Origin: Treponema porcinum
GTDB taxonomy: Bacteria > Spirochaetota > Spirochaetia > Treponematales > Treponemataceae
Direction: 5' to 3'
DNA: 64,000 nucleotides
NCBI RefSeq assembly: GCF_900167145.1
Contig: NZ_FUWG01000012.1
Span: 1 to 64,000, forward strand
Position 1 is the stretch's first letter. Each line of letters begins with the position of its first letter. The notes below the pieces were generated by a model. The model searched no databases. It saw nothing but the letters and a program-made list of their open reading frames with translations, and was not told the origin of the DNA. Positions 43,885 to 53,241 of this stretch are shown here, in pieces. The translations under genes were made by a program, and so were the position numbers.

Positions 43885-44397
43885 ATGAAAAATATGAAAA
43901 AGACTTTGCTTTCAATTACTGCATTGATTTTTGCGTGTGCGCATTTTTTTGCAATGGGAACAGGCGCACAGCTGAACGCGAACCCAAAAATTCATTTCGG
44001 GAACGACAGCTCGTTTGCCGCAGGTGCTTCCTGCACTCTCAAAACGGACAGCATTCCGCTGTATTTTACGTTTGAAACAAATTATGATTTTTATGATGAT
44101 ACCTTTGACATCGGAATAGGCGCAGACTACTGGTTCTGCAATCCGCAGATTGCGGCGAACTGGAGCTGTTTTTTAGGTGCAGGCGCGTTTGCCAGTGCAG
44201 GAATTGAAAAAGACGATGCGCTTGTAAACATTGCGCCGCGCGCCGTTCTTGGAACAAACTTTACGCTGTTCGACGGATTTTTGGAACTGTTCGTACAGGC
44301 GGCGGCACAGCCGTCATTCCAGTTTGACATACGCGACTCAGACGTTAATTTTTTAATGGAAATTCCTGTCGCCTTCGGAATAAGGATTTGGGACTAG
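43885..44397 (+). CDS. Small exported barrel-like protein of unknown function
   Basis: The protein has 170 residues. The start MKNMKKTLLSITALIFACAHFFA is a signal peptide with cleavage near AMGTG. The rest alternates strands with many Phe, Tyr and Gly and ends in FGIRIWD, which suggests an 8-stranded outer-membrane barrel. No family is recognised with certainty. There is no ribosome binding site; TAAAAT (43872-43877) ends 7 nt before the ATG. The 3' end overlaps the convergent rlmJ gene by 4 nt. Confidence 0.65.
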   Translation: MKNMKKTLLSITALIFACAHFFAMGTGAQLNANPKIHFGNDSSFAAGASCTLKTDSIPLYFTFETNYDFYDDTFDIGIGADYWFCNPQIAANWSCFLGAGAFASAGIEKDDALVNIAPRAVLGTNFTLFDGFLELFVQAAAQPSFQFDIRDSDVNFLMEIPVAFGIRIWD

Positions 44398-45287
44398 CGG
44401 CTGTCTGAAAAACGCGCACATCCTTCACAACCGAGCGCCTTCGCCACAAAAGGAAGAACGCGCCGCAACTTTTCTTCCAGTTTCCACGGCGGATTTACCA
44501 CAAACATTCCGCTTCCGTAAAGGCGCGGCTTTGCGCTTCCTATAGATTTATCAAGCGTAGTTTCGATATGAGAATCTTCCGTATCTACACAGAACGGAAC
44601 GTCAAGAATTTCGGTATGCGCGTTCATTCCAAGAACAAACTGCTTTATTGTGTCTTTCATCCCCTGAATAATATCGTTTCTGTATGAAAGAAGCGGATAC
44701 CAGAGTGCAAGCGTCGCCGCAGGCCACTTTTTGTGAACGTCGCAGAGCGTTTTTGCAGCATCGGTGTAATCCTGCTTTTCTTCGTAGCTTGGGTCACACA
44801 GGACGGCACCGCGTTTTATTGCAGGAGGAGTAAGCGCACGGAGCATTTCCCAGCCGTTACGGTGATGAAGCTGCACCGCCCTTCCCCGCATAATTTTCTG
44901 AAGAACGTCAAATTCCGCAGAATGAAGTTCGCTTGCAACAAGAACGCTGCCGTTCCCCAGTAAATCAGACTCAATCACAGGACTTCCGGGATACATTCCG
45001 TCTGCCGCATATTTTTTTACAAGCGAAAGATAGCCCTGCATTTCAGAAGGTACATCGTCCGAAAAGCGCGAAGCATAGTCAAGAAGCCTTTGTATTCCGC
45101 GCATCGATTCTCCTGTTTTAAGCGCACGCTCGTCGTCAAAACGGTACAGTCCTGCCCCGGCGTGCGTATCAAAAAAAGTATACGGCTTTCCTTTTTCGTT
45201 CAGATGTTCAAAAATAAAGACGAGCGCAAGGTGTTTCAGAATATCGGCGTGATTTCCGGCGTGAAATTCGTGAAGATAGCTTAGCAT
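44394..45287 (-). CDS. rlmJ: 23S rRNA (adenine-2030 N6)-methyltransferase
   Basis: The protein has 297 residues. LSYLHEFHAGNHADILKH is the RlmJ N-terminal signature. FFDTHAGAGLY is the SAM-binding loop. The catalytic DPPY-type motif reads DPSYE, as known for this family. It methylates A2030 of 23S rRNA. The ATG overlaps the nadE stop (TAATG), so the two genes form an operon. Confidence 0.93.
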   Translation of the reverse strand: MLSYLHEFHAGNHADILKHLALVFIFEHLNEKGKPYTFFDTHAGAGLYRFDDERALKTGESMRGIQRLLDYASRFSDDVPSEMQGYLSLVKKYAADGMYPGSPVIESDLLGNGSVLVASELHSAEFDVLQKIMRGRAVQLHHRNGWEMLRALTPPAIKRGAVLCDPSYEEKQDYTDAAKTLCDVHKKWPAATLALWYPLLSYRNDIIQGMKDTIKQFVLGMNAHTEILDVPFCVDTEDSHIETTLDKSIGSAKPRLYGSGMFVVNPPWKLEEKLRRVLPFVAKALGCEGCARFSDSR

Positions 45288-47242
45288 TACGAAAGCCTGT
45301 CGATTTCTTCAAGCCACACCGCAGCACTTGCATCGCTAGGCATACGCCAGTCACCGCGCGGAGAAAGGCTCACAGTTCCCACTTTTACGCCGTCTGGCAT
45401 ACAGGAACGCTTGAACTGCTGGCTGAAAAAGCGACGGTAGAACGTCCTAAGCCATTTGAGCTTAAAATCGTGATCATACGGAAGGCTTGAACAATCTGCC
45501 AGATAAAGGATTTTTGCCGGACTGAACCCGAATCTGAGCAGATAATATAAATAAAAATCGTGCAGCTCGTACGGACCTACAAGATTTTCTGTCTTCTGGC
45601 TGATTTTTCCGTTTTCCGGCGGAAGAAGCTCCGGGGTTACCGGAGTGTCAAGAATATCACGCAGAACAGCGGAAAGTTTTTCATTCTGATTTTTCAAATC
45701 GTCGCAGAACCAGGCTACAAGATAGCGGACAAGCGTTTTCGGAACAGATACGTTCACGCCGTACATCGACATCTGATCTCCGTTATACGTACACCAGCCG
45801 AGCGCAAGTTCGCTCAAATCTCCAGTACCGATGACAATGCCGTTCAGTTTATTTGCAATGTCCATAAGAACCTGAGTACGTTCGCGCGCCTGACAGTTTT
45901 CGTAAGTAACGTCGTGAACGTTCTCGTCCTGCCCGATATCCTTAAAATGAAGGCGGACAGAATCAGCAATCGGAATTTCACGGAGCGCAGCGCCGCATTC
46001 GTTTGCAAGTGAAACGGCATTTGAATACGTCCTGTCTGTCGTTCCGAAGCACGGCATTGTTACTGCGCAGATTCCCTTACGGTCAATTTCGCACATATCA
46101 AATGCCTTGCACGTAACAAGAAAAGCAAGCGTAGAATCAAGACCGCCGGAAAGTCCGATGACGGCAGACTGCGCGTGAATGTGGCGAAGGCGTTTTGCCA
46201 GTCCCTGCGCCTGAAGTTCAATCACCTGACGGCAACGGACAGCACGCTCAGTTTCTCCTTCCGGTACAAACGGATGCGGATCAATAAAGCGAAGCAGTCT
46301 GGTGTTCTTTCCGCGTAAAGTTACAGGCGCAAAATCAATTTGAATGCGTCGGAACGTTACTTCATTCGAACCGGCTGCGCACTGCGCAAATGTCGTTGTA
46401 CGGCGTCGCTCCTGATTAAGGCGCTCAATATCAATGTCGGCAAGAACGGCATTATTCTGGCTGAAAAGTTCTGATTGCGCAAGAATGGCGCCGTTTTCGC
46501 AAATAATATTGTGTGAAGCAAAGACTAAATCCTGGGTAGATTCGTCACGGCACGCATCTGCATACAAATAGGCACAGACAGTCCGCGCGCTCTGGGATTG
46601 TATAAGCGTGCGGCGGTATTCAGCCTTTCCAATGACTTCATTTGACGCGCTTAAGTTTGCAATCACCGTAGCACCACCAAGACAGGCAGAAACAGACGGA
46701 GGCTCAGGAACCCAGACATCTTCGCATATTTCAATGCCAAGCACAAAACCGCTGTTGTTTTTATCTTCTATAAGTATGTCTGTACCAAACGGAACGGACG
46801 GATTTTTTTCCGAAAGAAACACTGTTTTCGGCAAATTACGCGGTGGCGGAGAAAAATAACGGCGCTCGTAGAATTCGGAATAATTAGGAATAAAAGTTTT
46901 TGGAACAAGCGCAAGAATTTTTCCCTTATACAGAACTGCCGCCGTATTATACAGCGCGCCATCAACGGCAAGCGGAAGCCCCACCGTTATAACGGCAGTA
47001 CAAGATGCAGTTTTTTTTGCGATGCGCTCAAGCTGTTCCACTGCAGACAGCTGTAAAGTCCGCTGCAGGAACAAATCACCGCAAGTATATGACGTAATGC
47101 ACAGTTCAGGAAATACAACAAGAGATGCACCTTCCGCGCATAAAGAGCGTACCGCATCTATAATTCTGTCCGCATTGCAGGCACAGTCACCAACAGCAAG
47201 CGACGGCGAACAGCACCCTGCCCGTAAAAATCCATAATTCAT
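45287..47242 (-). CDS. nadE: Glutamine-dependent NAD+ synthetase
   Basis: The start is taken at ATG (MNYGFLRAGCCSPSL) with AAAGG upstream; the TTG six nt before is less likely. The protein has 651 residues. The N-terminal nitrilase-type glutaminase has Glu in VVFPELCIT, Lys in LVPKTFIPNY and Cys in GIEICEDVW. The C-terminal synthetase has the PP-loop IGLSGGLDSTLAF (about 365). It makes NAD from nicotinate adenine dinucleotide with ammonia from glutamine. This complements pncB. Confidence 0.96.
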   Translation of the reverse strand: MNYGFLRAGCCSPSLAVGDCACNADRIIDAVRSLCAEGASLVVFPELCITSYTCGDLFLQRTLQLSAVEQLERIAKKTASCTAVITVGLPLAVDGALYNTAAVLYKGKILALVPKTFIPNYSEFYERRYFSPPPRNLPKTVFLSEKNPSVPFGTDILIEDKNNSGFVLGIEICEDVWVPEPPSVSACLGGATVIANLSASNEVIGKAEYRRTLIQSQSARTVCAYLYADACRDESTQDLVFASHNIICENGAILAQSELFSQNNAVLADIDIERLNQERRRTTTFAQCAAGSNEVTFRRIQIDFAPVTLRGKNTRLLRFIDPHPFVPEGETERAVRCRQVIELQAQGLAKRLRHIHAQSAVIGLSGGLDSTLAFLVTCKAFDMCEIDRKGICAVTMPCFGTTDRTYSNAVSLANECGAALREIPIADSVRLHFKDIGQDENVHDVTYENCQARERTQVLMDIANKLNGIVIGTGDLSELALGWCTYNGDQMSMYGVNVSVPKTLVRYLVAWFCDDLKNQNEKLSAVLRDILDTPVTPELLPPENGKISQKTENLVGPYELHDFYLYYLLRFGFSPAKILYLADCSSLPYDHDFKLKWLRTFYRRFFSQQFKRSCMPDGVKVGTVSLSPRGDWRMPSDASAAVWLEEIDRLS

Positions 47243-47287
47243 ATACAAGACCTTTTTGTATAATTCTTTAAAATAAGACGGAGAATA

Positions 47288-47926
47288 TCACTGAATAGGC
47301 TTCAGCTGCTCCACCTTCTGCAAATGCTTCTGTTCTTCAATGTAGCCGGAATCTTCAAGATATTTTCTGCGAGTAATAATAAGATTGATAAGTTCCTGAT
47401 ACATATTATAGTCAACTTCAATCGCAATCGGAAGAATATAAAATTCCGTTTCATCACAGTAGCGTTCTATAAAACGCGGATCTGTTACAAAGCCAAGACT
47501 TATCATATTGCTTATTCTGTCCGCGCATTTTAAGACTTTTGCTTTCTGACTTCCGGTGTTTATAATCCGCTGTAAAAACTGTGGCTTTGATTCCTCAGGT
47601 TTACGCGTTACCTCAAGCACAAGCTTGTAGACGTCAGGTCCGTCTTCGTCAACATTGATAATACGGTTGTGGTCAAAGTCAGGAATGTCCTCTACGCAGT
47701 CGTGGACGCAGGAAGCTTTCAGCAGAACAGAATCAATATAACCGTAATCCATAAGGATTGCCATCGTATCAATCTGATGACGGAACATATTTCCGCCTGC
47801 GTGACGAGCTTTACCAATCAGGTCCGTTGCAATCTGCATATACGGTGCAAGATAGATATTTTTTAACTGCAGCATATGCTGATTGTCCATTTTTAATGGT
47901 TTTTCTACCTGCATTTCATATTTCAT
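47288..47926 (-). CDS. Small HD-domain hydrolase, RelA/SpoT-hydrolase-like
   Basis: The start is taken at the ATG (MKYEMQVEK) with AGAGG 5 nt before; a GTG two codons upstream is possible. The protein has 212 residues. The HD motif set is present: His50, His75-Asp76 in VHDCVEDIP, Glu79-Asp80, and Asp136 in KCADRISNM. This matches the (p)ppGpp hydrolase half of RelA/SpoT without a synthetase domain. It could be a small alarmone hydrolase or act on another nucleotide (inference). It lies upstream of nadE on the same strand, 45 nt apart. Confidence 0.75.
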   Translation of the reverse strand: MKYEMQVEKPLKMDNQHMLQLKNIYLAPYMQIATDLIGKARHAGGNMFRHQIDTMAILMDYGYIDSVLLKASCVHDCVEDIPDFDHNRIINVDEDGPDVYKLVLEVTRKPEESKPQFLQRIINTGSQKAKVLKCADRISNMISLGFVTDPRFIERYCDETEFYILPIAIEVDYNMYQELINLIITRRKYLEDSGYIEEQKHLQKVEQLKPIQ

Positions 47927-47950
47927 ACGCACCTCTTATACCCACCGTCT

Positions 47951-47982
47951 TAAAAAAGCCAGCTGAAAATTCAGACTGGCTC
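47951..47982 (-). terminator. valS terminator
   Basis: GCCAG-CTGAA-AA-TTCAG-A-CTGGC forms a stem; on the minus strand it is followed by six T. It separates valS from the HD-hydrolase gene. Confidence 0.85.
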
Positions 47983-48012
47983 TTATTATACCATTGCTTT
48001 TGCTCTTTGGCG

Positions 48013-50754
48013 TTATAAACTTTCGATATACGAACGAAGTTTTTCGATTTTTCGCCTGCTTTCTTCCATTTTTGCGCGTTCTTCTGCAACAAGTTCAGCA
48101 GGAGCGTGCTGTGCAAACGAACCGTTCAGTTTTGATTCACTGCGGCGCACCCAGCCCTCCTCCGTTTCAAGCGCTTTCTGGAAGCGAACCAGCAGCTGCT
48201 CCCTGTTTATTGTTTCATCAACAAGAATGAACGCTTCAAAACCAGTACCAACAGTACCGATAGCTGCCGCCGGTTTTGCCTCAACAAATTCAGTCTGCGC
48301 AACGCCTGCAAGAAGCTGAATCATATCAACTTTTTCACGGCAGACTTCGGCAGCACTGCCTTTTTCAATAAGAACAGCAATATTGATTTTTGAAGCAGGA
48401 TCAAGTCCGCATTCCGTACGAAGCGCACGGACTTTTCCGATTAAATCTTTCAGAACGTCAAAACGTTTTTCAACATCACTGTCCTCGCGTGAAGCAGAAA
48501 CTTCCGGGAACGGCGCATTGATGAGCATTCCGCAGTATTCAGAGTTTGAAAGAATTTTATTCTTCCCTGCCTTTTTACGGTTTTCGACAATTTCTGCCAC
48601 AGGAAGCTTAGAGTAAATTTCCTCCGTAACAAACGGAAGATACGGATGAAGAAGGCGCAGGTTTTCTTCAAGCAGGTTCAGAAGAACGCTTGCCTGGCGG
48701 TCTTTTTCCGCGTCATCTCCGTTCTTAAAGTTAATTTTTGTAGCCTCAACGTACCAGTCGCAAAATTCATTCCAGAAATATTCCATAATGGCGCTTGCCG
48801 CATCGTTATAGCGGTAGCTTTCAAGCGACTCGCGGACAGTTTTTACCGCCCTGTTCAGGCATCCGTATATCCATTTATCAAGTTCAGTCAAATCTGAATC
48901 CGTAACAGGAACAAGACTGCGTCCGTCAAGATTTCCAAGCAGATAGCGGCTTGCATTCCATACTTTATTGCAGAAGCGGCTTCCAAGCTTAAATGATTCC
49001 TTGTCAATCAGAATATCTTGTCCCTGAGCGCACATAAAGCCAAGCGTAAATTTGAGCGCATCCGCACCGTACATATCAATAATTTCTAGCGGATCCATAC
49101 CATTGCCCAAAGTCTTGGACATTTTTCTGCCCTGCTTGTCGCGCACAAGTCCGTGAATGTAAATATCGCGGAACGGAACTTTTCCCGTAAACTCAAGCGA
49201 TGCCATAATCATACGGCTTACCCAAAAGAAGATAATGTCGTATGCGGTAACAAGCGCTGACGTAGGGAAGAATGTCTGCAAATCAGACGTTTTTTCCGGC
49301 CAGCCGAGCGTACTGAACGGCCACAGCCACGAAGAGAACCAGGTATCAAGAACGTCAGGATCCTGCTCAAGTTTTTCGGCAGATGCACCGCACTTAGGAC
49401 ATTTTTCCGGATCTTCGCGGGCAACAATCATTTCGCCGCAATCCTTGCAGTACCAAACAGGAATGCGGTGTCCCCACCACAGCTGACGGCTTATACACCA
49501 GTCGCGGATATTTTCCATCCAGTGCGTGTACGTATTCTCCCATTTTTTAGGATAGAATACAATTTCACCGTCTTTCCACGCCTTGAGCGCCTTTTCTGCA
49601 AGCGGCTTCATTTTTACAAACCACTGATAGCTCAAATACGGCTCTACAACGGTATTACAGCGGTAACAGTGACCTACGGAATGAGTAATTTTTTCCTCTT
49701 CCTTAAAAAGTCCGAGTTCCTTCAAATCTTCTATAATCAGTCCACGTGCCTTAGGACACGTAAGACCGCGATATTTTTCCGGACAGTTTTCATTCAGAGT
49801 TCCGTCAGGATTAAGAATATTTATGACTTCAAGATTATTCCGCTGACCAACCTGCCAGTCGTTCGGGTCGTGAGCCGGAGTAATTTTTACCATACCGGTT
49901 CCGAATTCCTTGTCTACGTAACTGTCTGCAATAACAGGAATAATGCGGTCTGTAAGAGGAAGTTTCAGTTTCTTGCCTACAATATCCTTGTATCGTTCGT
50001 CAGTAGGATTTACGGCGACAGCTGTATCACCAAGAAGCGTCTCAGGACGCGTAGTAGCAATTTCAATGCGCGTGCTTCCGTCAGGCGCAGGTCCGTCAGC
50101 AAACTCATACCAGATGTGGTACATTGCTCCGGCTGTATCAGTATGATCAACTTCGTCATCTGCAAGCGCAGTTCCGCAACGCGGACACCAGTTTACAAGA
50201 TACTGACCTTTATAGATAAGTCCGCGCTCGTAAAGCGTAACGAAAACTTCGCGGACTGCTTTTGAAAGACCTTCGTCCATCGTAAAGCGCTCGCGCTCCC
50301 AGTCAGTCGAATTTCCAAGCTTGCGCTGCTGTTTTACGATTGTATTATGATGATCTTCTTTTACTGCCCAGGTGCGCTCAAGAAAAGCCTCGCGTCCCAA
50401 ATCGTTGCGGCTCTTGCCCTCTTTTTTAAGCTGGCGCTCAACAACATTCTGGGTAGCAATGCCGGCGTGGTCTGTACCGGTAACCCACAGGGTATTATCG
50501 CCTTTCATACGGTGATAGCGGACAACGATGTCCTGCAATGTATTGTTCAGACCGTGTCCCATATGGAGCACGCCCGTTACGTTCGGAGGAGGAATGACGA
50601 CCGTATATGTACCGGAACATTCAGCACAGTGACAATGAACAGGCGATTTTTCATCGCTTGCAGGTTTAAAATAACCTTTTGTTTCCCATTCAGAATAAAT
50701 GCGTTCTTCAAAATCTTTTGGATTATACGCTTTCTCAAGTTCAATTGCTTTCAT
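48013..50754 (-). CDS. valS: Valyl-tRNA synthetase
   Basis: The start is taken at MKAIELEKAYNPKDFEERIY; a TTG three codons upstream lies inside the stretch between -10 and ATG. The protein has 913 residues. Motifs are PPPNVTGVLHMGHGLNN (HIGH type), GRKMSKTLGNG (KMSKS), an editing domain, and a zinc-type CxxC site in YCKDCGEM and KCPKCGAS. The C terminus is the valyl-type coiled-coil arm. There is no ribosome binding site, and the promoter sits directly before the ATG. Confidence 0.97.
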   Translation of the reverse strand: MKAIELEKAYNPKDFEERIYSEWETKGYFKPASDEKSPVHCHCAECSGTYTVVIPPPNVTGVLHMGHGLNNTLQDIVVRYHRMKGDNTLWVTGTDHAGIATQNVVERQLKKEGKSRNDLGREAFLERTWAVKEDHHNTIVKQQRKLGNSTDWERERFTMDEGLSKAVREVFVTLYERGLIYKGQYLVNWCPRCGTALADDEVDHTDTAGAMYHIWYEFADGPAPDGSTRIEIATTRPETLLGDTAVAVNPTDERYKDIVGKKLKLPLTDRIIPVIADSYVDKEFGTGMVKITPAHDPNDWQVGQRNNLEVINILNPDGTLNENCPEKYRGLTCPKARGLIIEDLKELGLFKEEEKITHSVGHCYRCNTVVEPYLSYQWFVKMKPLAEKALKAWKDGEIVFYPKKWENTYTHWMENIRDWCISRQLWWGHRIPVWYCKDCGEMIVAREDPEKCPKCGASAEKLEQDPDVLDTWFSSWLWPFSTLGWPEKTSDLQTFFPTSALVTAYDIIFFWVSRMIMASLEFTGKVPFRDIYIHGLVRDKQGRKMSKTLGNGMDPLEIIDMYGADALKFTLGFMCAQGQDILIDKESFKLGSRFCNKVWNASRYLLGNLDGRSLVPVTDSDLTELDKWIYGCLNRAVKTVRESLESYRYNDAASAIMEYFWNEFCDWYVEATKINFKNGDDAEKDRQASVLLNLLEENLRLLHPYLPFVTEEIYSKLPVAEIVENRKKAGKNKILSNSEYCGMLINAPFPEVSASREDSDVEKRFDVLKDLIGKVRALRTECGLDPASKINIAVLIEKGSAAEVCREKVDMIQLLAGVAQTEFVEAKPAAAIGTVGTGFEAFILVDETINREQLLVRFQKALETEEGWVRRSESKLNGSFAQHAPAELVAEERAKMEESRRKIEKLRSYIESL

Positions 50755-50762
50755 AAGTTGCA

Positions 50763-50791
50763 ATTATAATGAATTTAAAACTCATTTACAA
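50763..50791 (-). promoter_or_regulatory. valS promoter, predicted leaderless
   Basis: TTGTAA (complement of 50786-50791), 17 nt, TATAAT (complement of 50763-50768). The -10 ends 8 nt before the ATG at 50754. Confidence 0.65.
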
Positions 50792-50846
50792 CACAAGCAG
50801 AAAACTGCATCAGTACCGGAAAGTCAAAAAAATCCGTGCCGCAGAC

Positions 50847-50891
50847 AAAAAAAAAGACCCCGGCAGAAAAGAACCTGCACCGGAGTCTTTC
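50847..50891 (-). terminator. Terminator of the pgk-tpiA unit
   Basis: AAAGACTCCGGTGCAGG pairs with CCTGC/CCGGGGTCTTT across a short A/T loop, then nine T on the minus strand. It follows the tpiA stop by about 20 nt. Confidence 0.88.
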
Positions 50892-50910
50892 AAGAAAATT
50901 CACAGAACCA

Positions 50911-51660
50911 TTACAGTACGCAAATAGGTACGAATGTTTCTGCCTTAAGTGAAGCACCGCCAATCAAGCCGCCGTCAATATCAGGCTGGGCAAGCAGTTC
51001 AGGTGCGTTAGAAGCTTTCATTGAGCCGCCGTACTGAATGATGATTTCATCAGCAACTTTCTGATTGTACAATTTTGCAATATAGCCGCGGATAAACTTG
51101 TGGATAGCCTCTGCATCTTCAGGAGTTGCAGTTTTTCCAGTTCCGATAGCCCAAACCGGCTCGTATGCAATCGTAACGCGCTTCATCTGCTCTTCCGTTA
51201 CGCCTGCAAGGTCAGCAGAAAGCTGGAATGCGCATACCTGTTCAGCCTCGCCGGCTTCGCGTTCTGCAAGAAGTTCTCCGATACAAAGGTCAACTTCAAG
51301 ACCTTCGTTCAAAGCGCGGCGAACCTTTTTGTTGATAAGCTCGTCGCTTTCGCCGATTTCGTGGCGTCGCTCTGAATGACCAAGAATGACGCACTGAACG
51401 CCGATGTCCTTGAGCATTTCAGTAGAAACTTCGCCAGTGTGTGCGCCGTTTGCAGTTGCAGCACAGTCCTGGGCAGCAAGAATGATGTTTGAGCCTTTTA
51501 CAACCTGTGCAACGGCATCAAGATAGACAAACGGAACACCAATCATATATTTGTTCGTCTTTCCTTTAAGCTGCTCAACCAAATCTTTAGCAAGGGCAAC
51601 AGCTTCTGCCTTGCTTGTATTCATTTTCCAGTTTCCGGCGATATAATGAGTTCTAGCCAT
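50911..51660 (-). CDS. tpiA: Triosephosphate isomerase
   Basis: This 249-residue TIM barrel has AGNWKMN (Lys12), the electrophilic His in ILGHSERR, the catalytic Glu in AYEPVWAIGTGKTA, and the phosphate loop YGGSMKA and GGLIGGASL. It interconverts dihydroxyacetone phosphate and glyceraldehyde 3-phosphate in glycolysis. AAGGA precedes the ATG. pgk lies 182 nt upstream on the same strand, with an unusual hairpin-rich spacer between them. Confidence 0.97.
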   Translation of the reverse strand: MARTHYIAGNWKMNTSKAEAVALAKDLVEQLKGKTNKYMIGVPFVYLDAVAQVVKGSNIILAAQDCAATANGAHTGEVSTEMLKDIGVQCVILGHSERRHEIGESDELINKKVRRALNEGLEVDLCIGELLAEREAGEAEQVCAFQLSADLAGVTEEQMKRVTIAYEPVWAIGTGKTATPEDAEAIHKFIRGYIAKLYNQKVADEIIIQYGGSMKASNAPELLAQPDIDGGLIGGASLKAETFVPICVL

Positions 51661-51699
51661 ATCATTTTCCTTCTATATGAAATAAAAATTTTTATAAAG

Positions 51700-51783
51700 G
51701 AGGGGAAAGCCTTCCCCTACGGCCGCACTTCGTTGCGTCCTACCCTTTCTAGCGGGGCAAAATTCATTCCAACACTGCCCCGC
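51700..51783. repeat. Three-hairpin intergenic element between pgk and tpiA
   Basis: Three inverted repeats follow each other: AGGGGAA (51701-51707) with TTCCCCT (51712-51718); CGCA (51724-51727) with TGCG (51734-51737); and GCGGGGCA (51752-51759) with TGCCCCGC (51776-51783), a perfect 8-bp stem. It is more G/C-rich than the DNA around it. It looks like a REP-type or mRNA-processing element. There is no T run. Confidence 0.55.
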
Positions 51784-51842
51784 AACGCCCCAAATTGAAG
51801 CCAAAGAAAATCTCAGAAATCAAAAAAATCTGCCAAAGAGAT

Positions 51843-53114
51843 TTATTTTGTAGCCAAGATAGCAATTCCTGGCAATGTTTTACCTTCCAGGAATTCCAAA
51901 GAAGCTCCGCCGCCTGTTGAAACGTGGCTCATTTTGTCTGCAAGGTGGAATTTGTTTACGGCAGCAACAGAGTCTCCTCCGCCTACAACAGTCATCGCAC
52001 CGCGTCCTGTAGCTTCTGCTACAAGGCGTGCAACAGTTTCAGTTCCTTTTGCAAATGCATCGAATTCAAATACGCCGACCGGTCCGTTCCATACAATAGA
52101 TTTTGCAGTTGAAAGAACTTCTTTGTAAAGTTCGATTGTCTTAGGACCAACATCCATAGCCATAAGGTTGTCAGGAATATCTTTTCCGTCAACGGCAACA
52201 GGTTTTGCATCCGGGCTAAATTCTTCTGCGCCAACGTGGTCAACAGGAAGAACGATTTTTACACCCTTTGCTTCTGCGTCAGAAAGAAGTTTTTTTGCAG
52301 TGTCGATAAAATCATCTTCTACAAGTGATTTTCCAACCTTGCATCCCTGAGCTTTCAGGAATGTATAAGCCATACCGCCGCCGATTACGAGAGCAGAAGC
52401 ATTTTTCAAAAGCGACTCAAGAACTGCGATTTTTGAAGAAACTTTTGCACCGCCGATAATTGCAACCTGCGGTTTAGGAGGATTTTCAACCATCGGCTGA
52501 ATGTATTTTACTTCTTTTTCCATAAGGAATCCGCCAACAGACGGAACGTTCATAAATTTAGAAATTGAAGCAGTAGAAGCCTGATCACGGTGAGCTGTTC
52601 CGAATGCGTCATTTACAAAAATGTCGCCGTAAGAAGCAAGTTCTTTTGCCATAACGTCGCGTTCTGCAGAATCTTTTGAAGTTTCTTCTTTATGGAAGCG
52701 TACGTTTTCAAGCATTGCAACTGCGCCTTCAGGAAGTGCGTCAATAGCAGCCTTCTGTCCGAGTGCATCAGGAAGGAACGTAACTTCTTTTCCGAGTTTT
52801 GAAGCAAAATATTCTACAACAGGCTTCATACGGTTCTTTCCGTTGATGAACTTTTCTGCATCAGCATCAGTCCAGGTCTTTCCGGCTTTTTCAGCCTTTT
52901 CCTGTGCCTTTTTTACGTCCTTTTTCGGGTCACCGAGGTGGCTCATAAGAACAAGACTTCTAGGGTTCTGTTCAAGGATATATTTGATTGTAGGAAGCGC
53001 CGCCATAATGCGGGTGTCATCCTGTACAACTCCATCCTTCATCGGAACATTGAAATCAACGCGCATAATAATGCGTTTACCCTTCAAATCTACGTCTTTT
53101 ACTGTCTTAATCAT
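51843..53114 (-). CDS. pgk: Phosphoglycerate kinase
   Basis: This 423-residue protein shows the N-terminal [11 protein letters not shown] motif, LMSHLGDP, the nucleotide-binding region with [18 protein letters not shown] and the C-terminal GGGDSVAA...[13 protein letters not shown]. It makes ATP and 3-phosphoglycerate from 1,3-bisphosphoglycerate. AGGAG lies before the ATG. The promoter carries two palindromes. With tpiA, and gap at 56460, it makes up the lower glycolytic cluster. Confidence 0.97.
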   Translation of the reverse strand: MIKTVKDVDLKGKRIIMRVDFNVPMKDGVVQDDTRIMAALPTIKYILEQNPRSLVLMSHLGDPKKDVKKAQEKAEKAGKTWTDADAEKFINGKNRMKPVVEYFASKLGKEVTFLPDALGQKAAIDALPEGAVAMLENVRFHKEETSKDSAERDVMAKELASYGDIFVNDAFGTAHRDQASTASISKFMNVPSVGGFLMEKEVKYIQPMVENPPKPQVAIIGGAKVSSKIAVLESLLKNASALVIGGGMAYTFLKAQGCKVGKSLVEDDFIDTAKKLLSDAEAKGVKIVLPVDHVGAEEFSPDAKPVAVDGKDIPDNLMAMDVGPKTIELYKEVLSTAKSIVWNGPVGVFEFDAFAKGTETVARLVAEATGRGAMTVVGGGDSVAAVNKFHLADKMSHVSTGGGASLEFLEGKTLPGIAILATK

Positions 53115-53132
53115 TTATGACTCCTATATATT

Positions 53133-53203
53133 CCGCCTAGGCGGTAACTTCATTATTTATAGATAAAATATACTGACTTTCTGGTATAAATTCAATGTAC
53201 CAG
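53133..53203 (-). promoter_or_regulatory. pgk promoter with two palindromes
   Basis: TTGAAT (complement of 53190-53195), 17 nt, TATATT (complement of 53167-53172). CTGGTA-11-TACCAG (53181-53203) is centred on the -35 and looks like an operator. The perfect palindrome CCGCCTAGGCGG (53133-53144) lies in the leader, just ahead of the AGGAG site. Confidence 0.55.
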
Positions 53204-53229
53204 AACCTTACTAGAGCACCGTTTTCTGC

Positions 53230-53235
53230 TATACT
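53230..53235 (+). promoter_or_regulatory. -10 box of the radical SAM gene, predicted leaderless
   Basis: TATACT (53230-53235) ends 6 nt before the ATG at 53242. The -35 (TTACTA at 53208-53213, 16 nt) is weak. No ribosome binding site is present. Confidence 0.5.
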
Positions 53236-53241
53236 GTAAAT

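Noticed and set aside
49468..50265. A 265-codon plus-strand frame inside valS
   Set aside because: It lies opposite the conserved catalytic core of valyl-tRNA synthetase and has no start signals.
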